A program made the translations under genes and the position numbers. From Lenisia limosa (lineage: Eukaryota; Breviatea), in assembly GCA_001655205.1 (NCBI GenBank), contig LPNZ01010842.1:1-25241 (forward strand): a stretch of DNA of 25,241 bases. The letters are read 5' to 3'. Shown here in pieces: positions 9,601 to 18,993 of this stretch (position 1 is its first letter; each line of letters starts with the position of its first letter). Under the pieces are notes generated by a model. The model was not told the DNA's origin and did not search any database. It saw only the letters and a program-made list of their open reading frames with translations.

Positions 9601-12600
9601 GGATTATGTTATTGCTCCAAATGAAATTAGTGTATTTAGTTTCCATTTTACAAGTACAAATGAGACAAATCTCTATCGTTTACATAATCTCCATTGAAAG
9701 AGATATTGATTATAGTAGTGACAAACCTCCATTCTCAAATCCGCCACAAATGCTGGTGTTGCTGCTTGGAACCTGCGGGGGTCAGACACAGAACCTCAAG
9801 TCTCTCTTTCTAGTTTCACCATCGTCTGTCACTGCCTCAATAGCGGTCAAGTCTGTCTTGAGATGTTCACCATCACGACCGGAAGAACCAAGGGCTTACG
9901 CGAGGCTTTGGAACGTGGCCGAAGTTTGGTCGATGAACGTGGGGACGAGAGCGTTGGACATGGTCAACTGCAGAGTGTCTGGGGAGGGGGGGGGGTGAGG
10001 GCTTGACTCTATTTCGATGATTTATTGGGGGTGAAGGTATTCGGATGACATTGTTAATATATGCTCGAGGTCCTAAACTATGTCGTTAATTCGAAATATT
10101 GTCGTAAATTCAATTATCTGTGACTGTCTCTTTTTCATGTTACGGTCAACTTCACAACAATTTAACNNNNNNNNNNNNNNNNNNNNNNNNNNNNNNNNNN
10201 NNNNNNNNNNNNNNNNNNNNNNNNNNNNNNNNNNNNNNNNNNNNNNNNNNNNNNNNNNNNNNNNNNNNNNNNNNNNNNNNNNNNNNNNNNNNNNNNNNNN
10301 NNNNNNNNNNNNNNNNNNNNNNNNNNNNNNNNNNNNNNNNNNNNNNNNNNNNNATGAATAGCTGATTTGGCGACCGTAAAAAATTAACGACATAATTTTG
10401 GACCTTGAGATATAATAGTGAGGCAAATACGCTTACCATCGCTTGAGGTGACAATTTCAAAGTGCTGCGCCAGCTTCGGGAGAATGTCGACTAAGAAGTC
10501 AGTGTTATTTTGAGGGGGAGAAAGAGGTACCCTTCAAGTTCAATGAAACTCTCTTGTTATTTCGAATTATTAGCAGCTGAATATCCGGAAATACACTACG
10601 GCGCATTGACGTGTTATTCATATGAGAAAGTATTCTCATTATTTACATCAGAAATCCATGTTGCTATATAATTATAAGGAAATCCGAAGAAATATTTGGG
10701 ATTCCCTAATACTACGTGGGAGTTCTAAATCGATGCGCCTTAGTGTAACGTAAATTGTTTGATCTCCCCGGGACCCACATTGGTCGAAGCCGGGATCCAT
10801 AATAAACTTGACGATGGGTGGGACAGGGAAGGGCGATTGTCGCGCAATAACACTGTTTTTATGAGAATGAACAGAATAATATTCCAACTATGCCACCTTA
10901 AAACGTTTCAAATTCGTTGCCCAACTTACGCTGAAGGCTTGTTGGCCAAGGCGATAGTGTAGAGAAGCTTCGGCTTGGTTATAGCACCGGGGGCAATGCA
11001 GGAGGACCGTGTCATTCCAGGCAAGCATATGATGGCCTCAAATTCCTACAAGATGAACTCCCTCTTGGAGTGAATGATACTCGGGTAATTCCAGAACAAT
11101 ATGACTGTTTGAAACAACATTCATTTGTTGATGACAAAGTAGTCAGGGCAGAGGTTGAAAATGGGACGAATCCATCCCCCCCCCCCACTTGATCCGGGTC
11201 TTGAGAGACCCCAGGGCAGCTGAGCACAGAAATGCGGTGCGTTTCAGCCATACTCAGCCCTTCACTGTCCTCAAGCAGACAAGGCGACACAGTAGATGTT
11301 CGAGGGAGTACCATGAACTGAGGAGTTACGAACCATCAACATCTTCTAGTTTATTCCAAATATATTCAAAAAGTTCAAACTTTACTTTTTCAACAAATGA
11401 CAGGTTGAGCTGGTGTCAAAGGCATGGAAATTTACAGAAGTGAAACAGTGGGAAAGTGGTACACGATCATGGGATATAATAAGCAAGAGAATAACCAACA
11501 TGGTACGGTGCAGAGGTGTTGGTGCCTGTGTCAGTTTTAACCATGACAGTGGGGCTCTCAAGTACTGCTGGCAGGCCAAGAACGTCAGGTATCTGGGTGG
11601 TGAGTATGCTACAAAAAAAGAAGCAGTCAATAACACATCAGCAGCCAGACATACAACAAGGGCAGATTGGAGGGAAAAGTCTATTTTGCCTGATGTGCAG
11701 TGGATTTGGACCATATTACTAAACCGTTACAGATCCGGTCAAAAAACTAATATATAATATATTGATCACACTAAAGAGCGTGCTAAAGAAGCGATCTTAG
11801 ATCCCCACCTCCATACGCCGTCCACAACCACAGAAACAGTGATTGAGCCAGTGAACCAAATCGGAAGTTTCAAGCCCGGCCGCGAGGTCAGTTTTGAGGA
11901 GCCAACCTGAGGACATCAATTGGATTGATAATAAATGAAATAGGATCTTACAAGTGGAATCCCCTCAACCTGGTGACTTGTTGGCGAGTCGATAATGTTG
12001 CCATCAATGTACACACTCAAACTAAAATGGTTATACTCATAAATGCAGGTTACAATTGGCGGAAATTCTCAAAGGGATCATGGTATGAATTGATCTTTCA
12101 CTGGCAATCTTCCCTTCCAACTTTTCGGTCGTGTAAACTGCCGTCATTGGGAGGCTGTATTGCACTTGGACAACCTGAAGATGTTACTAGGAAGATCCTG
12201 TGAGTATTTGAAAGAACCTTCCTCTTTACCTTGATGGTTGAATTTGACGTGGTTGTGATCCCTGAAATGGTGACTACGAATGGAATGAGAGAGAAAAAAA
12301 ACTAAGAACGAGGAAAACACTGGGTTATCAAATATCTCATAATACATTACCCTTATTTTATTTCTCATTTCTACGCAGTATTATATGATATGATATAATA
12401 TACCACAACTAGCCCCACCATTCGAAGGCTCCACCAATACAGGAAGTAATACAGTCGTTCCACCAATGCCTAAATAGTAACATGAAGATTGTCAGTACGC
12501 TTATTTGCTTTCATAATCCTCATTTAATACTTTGTGAATTATTACATATCATATGTATGATTATAATGTTTCTGCAGGCTTAACACTGAACTGACCACTA

Positions 12601-15600
12601 AAAGAGTCGCTGTTGACAATGACCGTCTTAGTACGTGATGCCAGCTCCGCCTCGGCCAGGGCTGGGGTGTTAACAATTAAAAGATTCGAGGATAAGCATT
12701 GGCAGAAATGGGATAGCCACAAAATGGATCATCTAAAAACTCAGAAAACTATAACGTGCCATCCTCTCTGGGCAATTGGCAATACAAGGCAGCCTCATAC
12801 GTGAAACAAGACCGGTCTGCAACTTGCTCTCCAGAACCTGGGTGAAGAGTGTCGGCTCATATGACCCAACCCAAATGCGGAACATCATTGAGCGACCGGC
12901 TTCAAGGCCGAAGATCTTGGAACCCTTTCGGTCCGTTAGAACTGCAGGGTTAGAAATGATCACATGATGCAGGACGTACTTTGCATTTCGTTTGACAAGT
13001 GGAAGCCATAATGCGTGGACTAAACGGTGAGATAGTAAATAGTGACTCCTTATGAAGGCAGATCTGTCACATCCATCTGTATAACCCTGCGTGAGCATTC
13101 CGCTCACATTAGTGCCATCAACACACTGCAACGTTGACACGAGATTAAAGGTGTGGAAGGCGCCAGCGGAGTACTAAAAAGTTACTTCCAGAGAGGCAAG
13201 TGACCTTGCTCTCCGATTGACTCCACATAGTAGATTAATTATCATTTGCTAAATATCTCTGACAGCACACAGCCTCCATGCTCCCCATACCGCTATTGTA
13301 TTGTCAACAAGCTGGAGACAGACCGTCAGGCCTGTTAAGGAAGGCACCACCACATCTGCTGCCGTACGAGCCTAATGCTATCAATTATCTTCAGTCTCAT
13401 GAAAAAAGAGAGATTTTTAAAATAACACTTCTCCTCCATGATATCCATATTTGAGCGACACGAGACTTAACAGACCTCGATATTAACGGTGAAAGGATCC
13501 AACGTGAGTTTGGAAGGGAAAGGGGTCTTCTGAACAACCCGAATAGAAGCTTCGTCAGATGAACTGAATTGGTCAGTGCTGTTGTCAAAAAGAGACATCG
13601 AAGCATTCTTCAAAGCCATTACAGAGCTCAACATTCAAGACAGTACACACTCCTCAAATGCCCATCAACAAACCTTGGGATGATATCATAGATCTTCGAA
13701 GATAAACCGGAGGTCACACCCTGCACATCTACTCGGATTTGATATTGTCCTAAACAGTCAGTCAGGGCTACGCCCGAGCTAGGGGAATCTACAAAGTCTT
13801 CCATTGAAACGTAGGCCAACCGGTGATGCACGGGCGGAAGTTGCAGACGATGGACAATGGGAGAGTGTCGTCGTCCATGACATGACTGCAGTCCAGGCGG
13901 CACTGAATAGTGACCTTGTCGAGCACTCAGACCGCTTTGCAAACACAATAAAATAAAAACACTGTCACTGTGCGTGATTGTTAAGAAAGTTACAAGTTTG
14001 TTCCACCACTTTTTGAGTTCTCAGCCACACCCACAGTTTTATGGGTGTTGATTTCATAGGCAGTCACTGAAGAAGCCAGGTACTTCGAGAACGATCCTAA
14101 AACTGTTAAAAGATCCCGGGGCGTGGGCCTTACGATGCGGTACCCGGGTGGCAGAGATCGTTGAGATTTGGAACAGCAAGGGCGTCTTGAAAGACTCAGT
14201 CACCTGGGATTGTAAGACTAACACATATCATGCAAAACATCCTTCAATATCGCATCATATTGTGCCAAATAAGCAAGTGGCTCGTCAATTTCGTACGCAG
14301 TGCCACTAAGGCTTCACTTCGGTTCGATAAAAGACTGAATATCTCGATAAATCCTAGAAAACTATCAAAATTTTCCCGCGTTTTTTTCGAACCGAAGTGA
14401 AGCCCTACAGATCCCAACATACCATACAGGTGTAGCCGTTCTCGCAAGTTGGTTCCTCAACAATATTGGCCTAAAGTGTCAGATAATAGATCCCAAAACG
14501 CCCTCCTTCTTTCAGCCCCACAAACAGTGTAGACACTTGAAACAATGGTGAATGAGAGCTCATTTGAGACCTTCCCTCCCGCCCTGGCAACTATCGAATA
14601 CTCTCCAGACACTCTGTAAATATCAGGTTTGGATTGAAAGTTCTCAAAAATAAGAACTTTAGAATGAATGGATGCTCTCATCCCCCCCCCCCCCNNNNNN
14701 NNNNNNNNNNNNNNNNNNNNNNNNNNNNNNNNNNNNNNNNNNNNNNNNNNNNNNNNNNNNNNNNNNNNNNNNNNNNNNNNNNNNNNNNNNNNNNNNNNNN
14801 NNNNNNNNNNNNNNNNNNNNNNNNNNNNNNNNNNNNNNTGCAAACTCAGACGCTGGCCGGCTGGGGGTGGGGGGGGGGGAGTGAAATTGGATAATTTATG
14901 AAACAAAAACAAAAAAAAATGCCCAAAATCAACTCTGTTGGCTAACAACACAAGGGTTGAAACCAACAAATACACGAGATGGCTCATTAAGCTATCAGCC
15001 CATGGAATATTCTATTCTAATTCTCTTCAGGATCATAAGAACCTGCAAATAGTCCCACAATTTTACTTTTGAGGTACAATAAGAGCAGTGCTAACCAGCT
15101 TTTGTGAGAAACAGGGTGACCCCAGCCCCAGAAATCGGGTGTCCATTGTCATCTTCCACCTGTACCGTAACCAAAAAACAAAGAGAAATGAAGAAAAAAG
15201 AAAAGGGAAGAAAATAAGACCATTGCAAATACAAATGACAATGACGAAACCGATACGAACCAAAACAGAGGGCAGAATACGATCGAATTCGGTGATAATG
15301 GTGCTGCTTTCGTGGAAGAGTTTAATCTGAAGAATTCATATGGGTGAGGTCTGGAACTGGAACGGTATGGAAATATGTAGTGTTCCATAAGGCGGGTGGG
15401 ATGTAAAATGAAAACATTGACAGAAGTTATCCCCCAACAGTGTTGACGGAACTTGTGACTCGGATTGTGGCGCGGGTTCCATCCTTCCAAACTGTGTATC
15501 TGTCTCCACAAATGGCAATGATGCTCTAAAGTGTCACAAGGAGAAGTATAAAGAAAAAGTGATAAATTTGAAATTGCAATAAAGTGAATTTAAGGCCAAT

Positions 15601-17430
15601 ATCCCAAAAATCTTAAACGATTTGATTTTGTAATCAAAAGGTAATCCATGATGTTTATTTGCCAAAACAAACCTGGTGAGAATGGGAGGACGAAGAAAAC
15701 CACACGTCTTTGAAAGTGGCCACGCCATCCATGTTCGTCTGGGCCTGGCTTTCAACCAGAGAGCCTGGGATGACGTAAGGTGGAGCATAATACAACATTG
15801 AACGGAAGGAAGAGAAGCAGGAAGCAGACCGTAAGCGTCACCACTGCTGTAATCAAGAGCTCCAGAGGGCTGAGGCAGGGTAATCAGAGATACCGTCATG
15901 TTGGAAATCTCTCCTGTTTGTCCGTTTAACGGTGTGGCTTGGACCTAAACAACAATAAAAACAAAAGAGCACGACTCTTGAGATTCCTGAGCTAAAACCG
16001 TGTCGCACCTTGAAATCGGCGAATCTTTCATTGATGCGAACCGAGGACGGTAAAGGGCTGTCAAACTCCAAGTCCACAGCCACTGACTCTGAATGTGTAA
16101 CATTACAAAAGAACGGAAGTGAATGATCAGCAAAATACCACGAATATGAGACAGCAAGAAACGTGGCTCATCATTTCCAGCAAAATCACCTACCAATAGT
16201 GATCATCGACGTTGGAAGGTCCAAACTGAGTGCGGAATCCGACAGTGGTACAAGAGTCAATTTATAGATACCGGGGATTGCCGACCGGATCGAGAAACTA
16301 TCAAATGTTGCCGCCTGGTCTGTGATCAACTGGACTAGCCGCAATACAAACAGTGTGTGTTATCATCCGTCACTACCCTCATTGTTTTTTTTTTTCATAG
16401 TGCCGCTTATTATCTTTCCGTACGTATCATATGATATGATATGTATAATCATACTACAACGTACCCCATCTTCCGTTGTGGTGGCAACGTTGCCGACAAC
16501 TTCAATAGAACAAATGGACTTGAAGCGCGAGTTTGTCAAAGAATCCTCAGCAGTTCCTAGCGGTAAGCCCCTTCAATACATGCAAAACCCCCAAACAAAC
16601 ACCTACCAAGATAGTCTTCAAAATGGGAGTACTTCTCCAAACAGACAAAGCCGAAGTAGGGGTCCTGCAGGGTGAGCACTGGAATCAAGGTGTCATAATG
16701 GGCTTTTGCACAACTGTGATATCAAACAACAACCTGAAACATACCTGCGCAGAAATGAGCTGAAGCTTCGCTTCCACCTCCACACCTGGTACACCATACC
16801 CTACGGTGTTGCGGAACCAGACCTGGGGGGGGGGGGGNNNNNNNNNNNNNNNNNNNNNNNNNNNNNNNNNNNNNNNNNNNNNNNNNNNNNNNNNNNNNNN
16901 NNNNNNNNNNNTGGAAAGGGGGGACGTAGATTTCAAATATTGGTTTCCCGAAAAATAAACAGCAAAAGAGACAGCCCATCTCCCAACAGAAGGAAAGATG
17001 CCGGTACTGAACTCCGCCTCGCTTCCAACGCCAATGATCTCCGGAAACGGAACAATGACAAGAGCCTGCGAAGGTTAGTTGCCCTTGTTGAGGTATGATA
17101 CACAATCCTCCAATAGAACGACGTGATAAAGGCAACATCTAGGCTTGTTCAAATACTCAAGGTCATTCTTGCAAGGCAATAAAACAAGAGAGTTCTACAA
17201 TCAATCAACCAACCTGGGTAATTAGAGGATTCCCTCTCAAGTATGTTGGGTCGTAAAGAATCAGTGGCAAGAACTCTGCGAAAGTTGTGAATAAGGCACA
17301 AATCAATTTTGGAAAAAAACACTCATATTTTCATGTGCTTACTGGCAAATGTCAGCGTGAAGATAAGCATCACGATAGAGACGGTAAGAGTTCGAGAGCG
17401 CGTCTGAATATGGGTCAAATGCAATTTCAT
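3433..17430 (-). CDS. Giant cell-surface protein: signal peptide, repeated Ig-like ectodomain, C-terminal STRA6-like multi-pass domain
   Basis: Probably a plasma-membrane receptor or transporter. About 60 short exons on the minus strand, roughly 2,000 codons in total. The start at 17430 gives a signal peptide; the TGA stop is at 3433-3435. First exons: 17430-17343, 17275-17214, 17065 down, 16822-16745. Last eight resolved exons: 4819-4679, 4526 down, 4410-4311, 4249-4132, 4043-3969, 3743-3674, 3634-3433. From 4526 to the stop every join keeps phase. The ectodomain (about 1,300 residues) repeats a beta-sandwich pattern; the remaining ~650 residues are membrane-spanning and resemble STRA6, which has about the same length. 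Gaps at 16838, 14695, 10167, 8973 and 7614 hide or border exons. I could not reconcile frames near 13730-13800 and 6440-6745. No stop or restart in the middle argues for two genes, but a transcript is needed to exclude it. Confidence 0.7.
3674..7251 (-). other. STRA6-like multi-pass membrane region of the giant gene
   Basis: Hydrophobic exons include 7251-7104 (IYTYFVLSIPMFLGT, AWVFCGLIVSVYFFYTF), 7020-6897 (ILTSIAQLFLVMTVLGYLYI), 6214-6041 (FRYPIRLILTSLLTFY), 5938-5803 (FLVVLALGLASIAMWLNIF), 5360-5238 (LNVALALAAFIAFVAALYSW), 4819-4679 (ARSFLSFFMIILLATPVFFI), from 4526 (ILVRLFMPVFAMYIF) and 4410-4311 (DFLIFLVYIVGGFVNNLVLL). The closing block fits STRA6 best: R-x-D near LRFARSDH, then SDESYSIFMSMLLLHERYNN and PIIRAFC, then RNPQIAVFSK, in the order and spacing of the STRA6 C-terminus as I remember it (D-x-G-Y..., ...hP...aFC, ...hNP.lq.FRK). 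That comparison is from memory and needs a profile search. Confidence 0.6.
4945..5034. mobile_element. Family A MITE, left end truncated
   Basis: The right end GAACCGAAGTGAAGCCCT is intact; the left begins only at TGTTCGGTTC, lacking the terminal ~10 bases. TATCACA repeats at 4938-4944 and 5035-5041, a remnant target duplication. In an intron of the giant gene. Confidence 0.8.
7614..7702. other. Assembly gap in the giant gene
   Basis: Run of N between two coding blocks of the last ectodomain modules; not associated with a G or C run. Confidence 0.95.
7806..7890. repeat. Three-unit tandem repeat, 29/27/29 bp
   Basis: Units at 7806-7834, 7835-7861 and 7862-7890 each start GTCACA and contain ATCAGAGCCAAAGA; the middle unit lacks two bases. 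It directly abuts the acceptor of a minus-strand exon of the giant gene (exon starting near 7801, VVINKDVFEDFSLE), so it is intronic. Confidence 0.85.
8191..8273. mobile_element. Family D MITE with Tc1/mariner-type ends, copy 1
   Basis: Left end CAGTGACTGGAATAAG and right end CTTATCCCGGTCAGTG are inverted copies. TA lies at both edges (8189-8190, 8274-8275); two extra bases (CA) precede the left end. TA duplication and CAGTG-type ends are typical of Tc1/mariner derivatives. Intronic in the giant gene. Confidence 0.75.
8658..8736. mobile_element. Family D MITE with Tc1/mariner-type ends, copy 2
   Basis: 79 bp, ends CAGTGACTGGAATAAGACTT and (inverted) CAGTGACCGGGATAAGTTTT, with TA on each side (8656-8657, 8737-8738). 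The interior differs from copy 1, but both ends match. Intronic in the giant gene. Confidence 0.82.
8973..9029. other. Assembly gap next to a G run
   Basis: Follows an 11-12 base G run, which on the coding strand is the C-rich tract before an acceptor near 8957. Confidence 0.95.
9241..9339. mobile_element. Family A MITE
   Basis: TAGGGCTTCACTTCGGTTCG at the left, and CGAACCGAAGTGAAGC at the right, with a near-perfect hairpin core containing CTATCGATATTTTACCGG. The last bases (TTTA instead of CCCTA) and the flanks are mutated, so no target duplication is readable. Intron of the giant gene. Confidence 0.85.
9394..9480. mobile_element. Decayed subfamily B MITE
   Basis: Contains GTGGTCCCAGAAAGACTGGA, then TCTCAATAAATCCTCGATAA and ACCGGTCTTTTCC, the core shared with families A and B. 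It sits only ~55 bases from the preceding family A copy in the same intron; ends are eroded. Confidence 0.65.
10167..10353. other. Assembly gap in the giant gene
   Basis: Run of N without an adjoining G or C run. Its two sides resemble inverted copies of each other (AATTATCTGTGA...GGTCAACTTCACAAC before; GACCGTAAAAAATTAACGAC after, and CCTAAACTATGTCGTTAA at 10072 against TTAACGACATAATTTTGGAC at 10383), so a further inverted-repeat element may be hidden. Confidence 0.8.
14307..14406. mobile_element. Family A MITE
   Basis: TAAGGCTTCACTTCGGTTCG ... CGAACCGAAGTGAAGCCCT with the shared core (AAAGACTGAATATCTCGATA). Flanks do not give a readable duplication. In the intron between the exon encoding VEEPTCENGYTCM and the one encoding VTESFKTPLLFQ in the giant gene. 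Confidence 0.85.
14695..14838. other. Assembly gap next to a C run
   Basis: Preceded by at least 12 C and followed, 25-40 bases on, by a G-rich stretch. Interrupts the exon/intron series of the giant gene ectodomain. Confidence 0.95.
16838..16911. other. Assembly gap next to a G run
   Basis: Follows 13 G. On the coding (minus) strand the run is the C tract before the acceptor of exon 16822-16745. Confidence 0.95.
17343..17430 (-). other. Signal-peptide exon of the giant gene
   Basis: First exon, 29 codons plus one base: MKLHLTHIQTRSRTL then the hydrophobic core TVSIVMLIFTLTFA, followed by exon 2 (KFLPLILYDPTYLRGNPL). Basic n-region, ~14-residue hydrophobic core and small residues at the end are those of a cleavable secretory signal. 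The donor GTAAGC is strong and the phase joins exon 2 exactly. Confidence 0.8.
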
Positions 17431-18046
17431 GGACTATTTTAGCTTTAAATTTTAAATATAACATGATATAGCGCCACTATACAGAGGGAGGGGGGCAAAG
17501 GTTACAAAAGAGGAAGAGTAGCAGTTATTCCCCCCTTACATCATCCATCACAAGGTCAAAATAAGGCTAAAAAATTAACATAAGTAATATTTCAAGGAGA
17601 CAAACCGATACAACCCATTGCCTCCTCGGAGAAGAAGGAGACATTTTGTATTTGGACAATAGTCAAGCTTTGACAGTGATAATACCACTTTAAATAATAA
17701 AGCTAGGTCAACAGCATCGTCAAAAAGAGCTATTTCTATCTAAAATAGTCGACTACCTACAACCTAGAGCGGTAAATTCTGTCTTTGAATATATATCTAA
17801 ATATCACACCACAAATGATAATATCCGAAAAAAACTAAAAACCCAAAAAGCAAGGAGAAAAAAAACAAGCAGCTGTGCCCATAAAAAATATGTAAGTATT
17901 GTTCTGGTGCGATCTTAAAATTTTGGCCTTTTTCTACCATTTAGCTTAAATAGTGTTTATCTTCTTGAGAATCTTGAGTTTTCTTTGAGATATTAGATAT
18001 TTGAGCACTCTCCCCCCGTTACCCTAATTGGTGTTTCGCATTCACA
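17431..18046. promoter_or_regulatory. Divergent intergenic region, presumed two promoters
   Basis: 616 bases between the start of the giant gene (-) and the small gene (+). A/T-rich with several A runs and pyrimidine runs; no repeat of the element families and no coding block seen. No specific promoter motif can be named; the role follows from position only. Confidence 0.4.
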
Positions 18047-18679
18047 ATGGCTTCTGTTAAGATCAACCTTGGTGCTGGAGAAATCTCCCTCAACGCACCT
18101 GCAACTCCTTCTGAGTTCCCAGGATCACACTGCCGCGGCTTGATCCACGACCTGGAGTACTTCCGTGAACACATTGAGAAGTTGATTGTGGAGAAGATGT
18201 CTGGAGATGACGCGAAGGCGCTGAGAGAGGACGATGCCCTTGAGTGTGAGGAAATCCTTGCTGATGACGAGGAGACTGAGAAGAAGGAGCTCGAGATCGA
18301 GACCAGAAAGCGTGAAGAAAAGAGTTGGGGGGGGGGGGGNNNNNNNNNNNNNNNNNNNNNNNNNNNNNNNNNNNNNNNNNNNNNNNNNNNNNNNNNNNNN
18401 NNNNNNNNNNNNNNNNNNNNNNNNNNNNNNNGCAGAGGGGAAGGAACCGACTTAATATTTAATAAGTATCATATGTTGAAATGAGATATCAAACAAGGTA
18501 GTAGTATCTAGCGGAAAAATAGTATTATGAGAAAGAGGACTCAATTTGGTTCTTTTGTTATTATTTAATTTTGTTCCATTTGGCGCTGTATTCCAATACA
18601 CTGGTGTTTTTAGTCTCATTGATTAGGTGCCGCAGCCGTGATTGCCATTCACAAGAGCAAGAAGAAGCGCACCATGTAA
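18047..18679 (+). CDS. Short acidic helical protein with basic tail, function unknown
   Basis: Not recognised. Two exons, 18047-18323 and 18627-18679, join in phase (A|GT) to give 109 residues and a TAA stop; an extra exon inside the gap at 18340-18431 cannot be excluded. Starts MASVKINLGAGEISLNAPAT. Residues ~30-55 (GLIHDLEYFREHIEKLIVEK) look like an amphipathic helix. Residues ~55-92 are Glu/Lys/Asp-rich and probably helical or coiled coil (EEILADDEETEKKELEIE). The C-terminus is basic (VIAIHKSKKKRTM), possibly nucleic-acid binding or a nuclear localisation signal. No membrane segment. Codon use is strongly biased to C/G-ending codons in the helix region, suggesting good expression. It is divergent from the giant gene and convergent with NPL4. 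Confidence 0.75.
18340..18431. other. Assembly gap in the intron of the short acidic gene
   Basis: Begins right after a run of about 13 G that starts three bases into the intron (GTTGGG...). Confidence 0.95.
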
Positions 18680-18993
18680 CTTCTCTTGATTAAATAGCTG
18701 ATTTCATTGTTTCCCCCACAGGTTTGAGTTTGAGTGATATTATCTAGGCTTCCTGATGGTCCGAAAAAGTCCGGCAATATCCAGGATTTATCGAAACATT
18801 CACTCTTTTCTTGGGAACGTAGGGAAGAACTAAATATGGGACACATACCTGTTTTGTAGGAGAAATATCCACTCATCAAAAGTTCATGTATAGTATTGAT
18901 ATGTCTTTTGTTCATCAAAATCTCTTGTCGAAACAAATTCATGTTAACAAATAAATAAGACATCAAAGGCCTGTCTTGCCTTGACCAGCCGCA
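18680..18993. other. Convergent 3' intergenic region
   Basis: 314 bases between the stops of the short acidic gene (+) and NPL4 (-). Holds one decayed subfamily B element at 18745-18831; otherwise nothing recognised. Confidence 0.6.
18745..18831. mobile_element. Subfamily B MITE, diverged
   Basis: Left arm TAGGCTTCCTGATGGTCCGA, right arm TTGGGAACGTAGGGAAGAAC; the core is partly retained (GGATTTATCGAAACATT). Same arm type as the copy at 19999 but strongly mutated; no target duplication readable. Confidence 0.65.

Larger units (their letters stand above)
7309..17065 (-). other. Ectodomain of repeated beta-sandwich (Ig/invasin-like) modules
   Basis: Successive exons repeat a recognisable order: a 'd..g.p..ga.V' strand pair, a 'T(D/N)..G.ATF' turn and a 'Y.l......S..i.v' strand. 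Examples: VEDDNGHPISGAGVTLFL (about 15160-15095), TNMDGVATFKDVWF (about 15740), TDQAATFDSFSIRSAIPGIY (about 16310), DQTSATFQSLA (about 9910), YQIRVDVQGVTSGLSSKIY (about 13745-13690) and HYCLGISFSGSSEVVSKPIS (exon 7427-7309). The last module before the membrane, GVEAKATIAYDFSVTTDSEG followed by YYQFQQLR, looks like a carboxypeptidase-regulatory-type or SD-repeat fold. Cysteine pairs occur in the 13.9 kb and 14.4 kb exons. The number of modules cannot be fixed because gaps interrupt the series. Confidence 0.6.

Noticed and set aside
9570-9998. 142-codon plus-strand open frame
   Set aside because: It overlaps, in antisense, phased ectodomain exons (DTLQLTMSNALVPTF and TDLTAIEAVTDDGE) and ends in a G run.
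11413-11757. 114-codon plus-strand open frame
   Set aside because: It is antisense to a minus-strand exon of the giant gene (IPDVLGLPAVLESPTVMVKT) with good splice sites on both sides; no family resemblance on the plus strand.
15149-15511. Long minus-strand frame through 15.1-15.5 kb
   Set aside because: It crosses clear introns; the real exons (IKLFHESSTIITEFDRILPS; VEDDNGHPISGAG) are in other frames and end at good donors.
16421-16454. ATATGATATG-type AT palindrome, similar to segments near 12384, 12546 and 8275
   Set aside because: Short, A/T-rich and without consistent ends; chance or simple-sequence origin is as likely as a functional motif.
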